Assembly (NCBI GenBank): GCA_023251075.1
Contig: JAHEZM010000024.1
Coordinates: 1 to 51,147, forward strand
Direction of reading: 5' to 3'
DNA length: 51,147 nucleotides
Origin: Flavobacteriales bacterium
Lineage (GTDB): Bacteria > Bacteroidota > Bacteroidia > Flavobacteriales_C > GCA-002722245
The notes under the pieces are model-generated. The model saw nothing but the letters and a program-made list of their open reading frames with translations. It had not been told where the DNA came from and ran no database searches. Shown one piece after another: positions 50,500-51,147 of this stretch (its first letter is position 1; every line of letters begins with the position of its first letter). A program made the position numbers and the translations under genes.

Positions 50500-51147
50500 A
50501 TGAGCGACACGGCACAGCCAAAAAGATTAAGTAAAGTAGCACGGGAATTTAACCTGGGCTTGCAAACTATTGTTGAATTTCTTTCCACTAAAGGAATAAC
50601 AATCGATTCTAACCCGAATTCGAAAATTTCTGGAGATGAATATCGTTTGTTAGTAGAAGAATTTCAATCAGAAAAGTCTCTTAAAGAGCGCTCTGAAAAA
50701 GTAGTGGTTGGAAAAGAAAAGAAGGAAACCATCACTTTGGCTCCTAAAGAAACGCCGCCCGCTCCTGAATTGAAAGAAGAACAACTTTTCAAAACACGTC
50801 AGAAAGAAAATATTGAAGTAAAAGTGGTGGGAAAAATTGCTCTTGAAAAAGAAGAACTTGCCCCTGCTCCAAAAGAAATTCCTGCTCCAAAAGAAGTAAG
50901 TCCGGTTAAAGAAAAGCCTGTTGCCAAAAAAGAGGAAATTGTTGAAGAATCTCCTGCTGCTATTGAATCAGAAATTCCTGCTGCTCCTGCTGAACCGATT
51001 GATGAATTGATTCGCGCAAAAGCCGATAAAATTGACGGTCCGAAAGTAGTTGGTAGAATTGAATTGCCGGTTGAACAGAAAAAAACCTCTGGCCATTCTC
51101 AAAATGATTTCCACAAAAAGAAAAGAGAGAGAATTAAAAAGGGTCCC
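50500..51147 (+). CDS. infB: Translation initiation factor IF-2, N-terminal part (cut by window end)
   Basis: The frame runs from ATG 50500 to the last base (216 codons) without a stop. The N-terminal domain MSDTAQPKRLSKVAREFNLGLQTIVEFL matches the IF-2 N-terminal domain of Bacteroidota, followed by a long lysine-, glutamate- and proline-rich linker (APAPKEIPAPKEV). The GTPase domain lies beyond the window. Order after nusA is the classical one. Confidence 0.92.
   Translation, partial: MSDTAQPKRLSKVAREFNLGLQTIVEFLSTKGITIDSNPNSKISGDEYRLLVEEFQSEKSLKERSEKVVVGKEKKETITLAPKETPPAPELKEEQLFKTRQKENIEVKVVGKIALEKEELAPAPKEIPAPKEVSPVKEKPVAKKEEIVEESPAAIESEIPAAPAEPIDELIRAKADKIDGPKVVGRIELPVEQKKTSGHSQNDFHKKKRERIKKGP

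Overview
The window looks like a chromosome segment of an uncultured or environmental Bacteroidota. The evidence is AT-rich sequence, two proteins with type IX secretion (T9SS) C-terminal sorting domains, repeated promoter -10 boxes of the Bacteroidota form TAnnTTTG, a methionine synthase split into two genes, a RemB/Wzi-type outer membrane protein, a SusC-like TonB receptor and a typical Bacteroidota order of cytochrome oxidase genes. No plasmid, phage or CRISPR signal is visible.

Layout. 1-99 is the tail of an IS1595/ISXO2-type transposase. 169-8487 is a minus-strand run that starts at a promoter, a SAM-I riboswitch and an intrinsic terminator. It then reads the N-terminal half of methionine synthase, a GxxExxY gene inside a 27-bp inverted-repeat cassette, the C-terminal half of methionine synthase, two tandem OmpA-type proteins sharing a CxCxxC motif, a YitT membrane protein and a formylglycine-enzyme-fold protein. 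8496-13373 is a minus-strand oxidase cluster: heme O synthase, two subunits III, subunit IV, a SCO-like protein without its cysteines, a true SCO, a DUF420 protein and a small CxxC membrane protein. Subunits I and II are absent. 13414-18988 is a cell-surface polysaccharide group: Wzi/RemB, a WecA-type transferase, a GT4 glycosyltransferase and a heparinase-like protein.

19039-27017 is on the plus strand: tRNA-Phe, a palindrome cluster with a four-helix-bundle gene, a small acidic protein, purL, a RAYT transposase (minus strand) inside 61-bp inverted repeats, then coaX, an outer membrane protein and lptC. 27024-34726 (minus) has a secreted protein of unknown function, mfd, a lipoprotein, a TonB receptor and its small partner. 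34835-41303 (minus) has a 1456-residue T9SS protein with a chitin-binding module, a secreted companion and a membrane-anchored AraC regulator. 42319 is the start of a 2-hydroxyacid dehydrogenase (minus). 42381-46920 (plus) has a T9SS FG-GAP protein, an ECF sigma factor, an anti-sigma-like protein and a secreted protein, with two copies of a spaced promoter-like motif 3100 bp apart. 47046-51147 has a GT39-type glycosyltransferase and then the rimP-nusA-infB operon, with infB cut by the window end.

The main points of interest are: three small genes of different families, each carrying its own palindromic flanks; the duplicated putative ECF promoter; the uORF and hairpin in the rimP leader; and four genes whose start codon lies exactly 4 nt after a -10 box, which suggests leaderless transcripts. 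All family calls are read from motifs by eye; no database search was possible.
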